DNA of 6,285 bases, taken from the NCBI GenBank assembly GCA_023423605.1, contig JAFAFF010000053.1, positions 1 to 6,285 of the forward strand, in the 5' to 3' direction. The stretch comes from Pseudomonadota bacterium. GTDB lineage: Bacteria > Pseudomonadota > Gammaproteobacteria > Xanthomonadales > Xanthomonadaceae. Made by a program: the position numbers and the translations under genes. Each line of letters opens with the position of its first letter. Positions within the stretch are counted from its first letter, which is position 1. Below are positions 6,221 to 6,285 of this stretch, piece by piece. The notes under the pieces are model-generated. The model was not told the origin of the DNA. It made no database searches and was given only the letters and a program-made list of their open reading frames with translations.

Positions 6221-6285
6221 GCGCCCTACCCCCCTGCCCCGGCGTGGGGGGATAATGACCCCGCGATGGGCCGGCGGTCCCGGCC
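6221..6285. other. Start of the region downstream of topA: G/C-rich inverted repeats, no gene called
   Basis: CCCCCC (6229-6234) can pair with GGGGGG (6246-6251) across an 11-nt loop, nine bases after the topA stop codon. No T-run follows, so any terminator role is doubtful. GGCCGG (6269-6274) and CCGGCC (6280-6285) form a second short dyad at the window edge. A tsaC/yrdC-type gene often follows topA in this family, but nothing here shows it. Confidence 0.35.

Noticed and set aside
6255..6285. Possible start of a next gene at ATG 6255 (MTPRWAGGPG...)
   Set aside because: Only ten codons are inside the window, the product resembles nothing I know from the usual topA neighbour, and the G-run before it is not a proper ribosome binding site.
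1..6285. CRISPR array, tRNA/rRNA, insertion sequence, phage attachment site or defence system
   Set aside because: No spaced direct repeats, no cloverleaf or rRNA-like sequence, no transposase, integrase or nuclease-like product and no terminal inverted repeats with target duplications were seen.

Overview
The window reads as a GC-rich chromosomal segment of a gammaproteobacterium, most likely of the family Xanthomonadaceae (the Stenotrophomonas/Xanthomonas/Pseudoxanthomonas/Lysobacter group). Three things suggest this: the order dprA - smg (DUF494) - topA; a TopA that ends in GRFGP repeats and a lysine tail instead of zinc ribbons; and a pilin-like segment closest in wording to xanthomonad PilA. 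The genus cannot be fixed from the sequence alone. All supported genes lie on the + strand.

Layout. Positions 1-48 are the last 15 codons of an upstream gene, possibly a LysM-domain protein from the usual neighbourhood. After a 130-bp leader with two hairpins comes dprA (179-1348), the RecA/SSB-partnering protein that protects incoming single-stranded DNA. Its stop codon overlaps the start of smg (1345-1818), so the two are translationally coupled. A 39-bp gap holding a perfect 8-bp inverted repeat next to a strong ribosome binding site leads to a membrane protein that joins a GYF-type (DUF4339) domain, a proline-rich linker and a type IV pilin-like body (1858-2580). A small hairpin plus T-run (2583-2609), probably a terminator or attenuator, separates it from a second GYF-domain protein carrying an RDD membrane domain (2636-3553). 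A 192-bp intergenic region with a 10-bp GC-rich hairpin follows. Then comes topA (3746-6220), a complete topoisomerase I. The last 65 bases hold G/C-rich inverted repeats and no gene that can be called.

How the parts relate. dprA, smg and topA are ordinary housekeeping or competence genes in a familiar order. The unusual part is the pair of GYF-domain membrane proteins between smg and topA. Their first 47 residues are about 60 percent identical, but their membrane parts are unrelated: one is pilin-like without a prepilin peptidase site, the other is RDD. The pilin-like protein also carries a PPGI motif of the kind bound by eukaryotic SMY2-type GYF domains, which suggests self-binding or partner binding. 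This pair is the best candidate here for something not yet described. Its function is unknown and everything said about its binding is inference.
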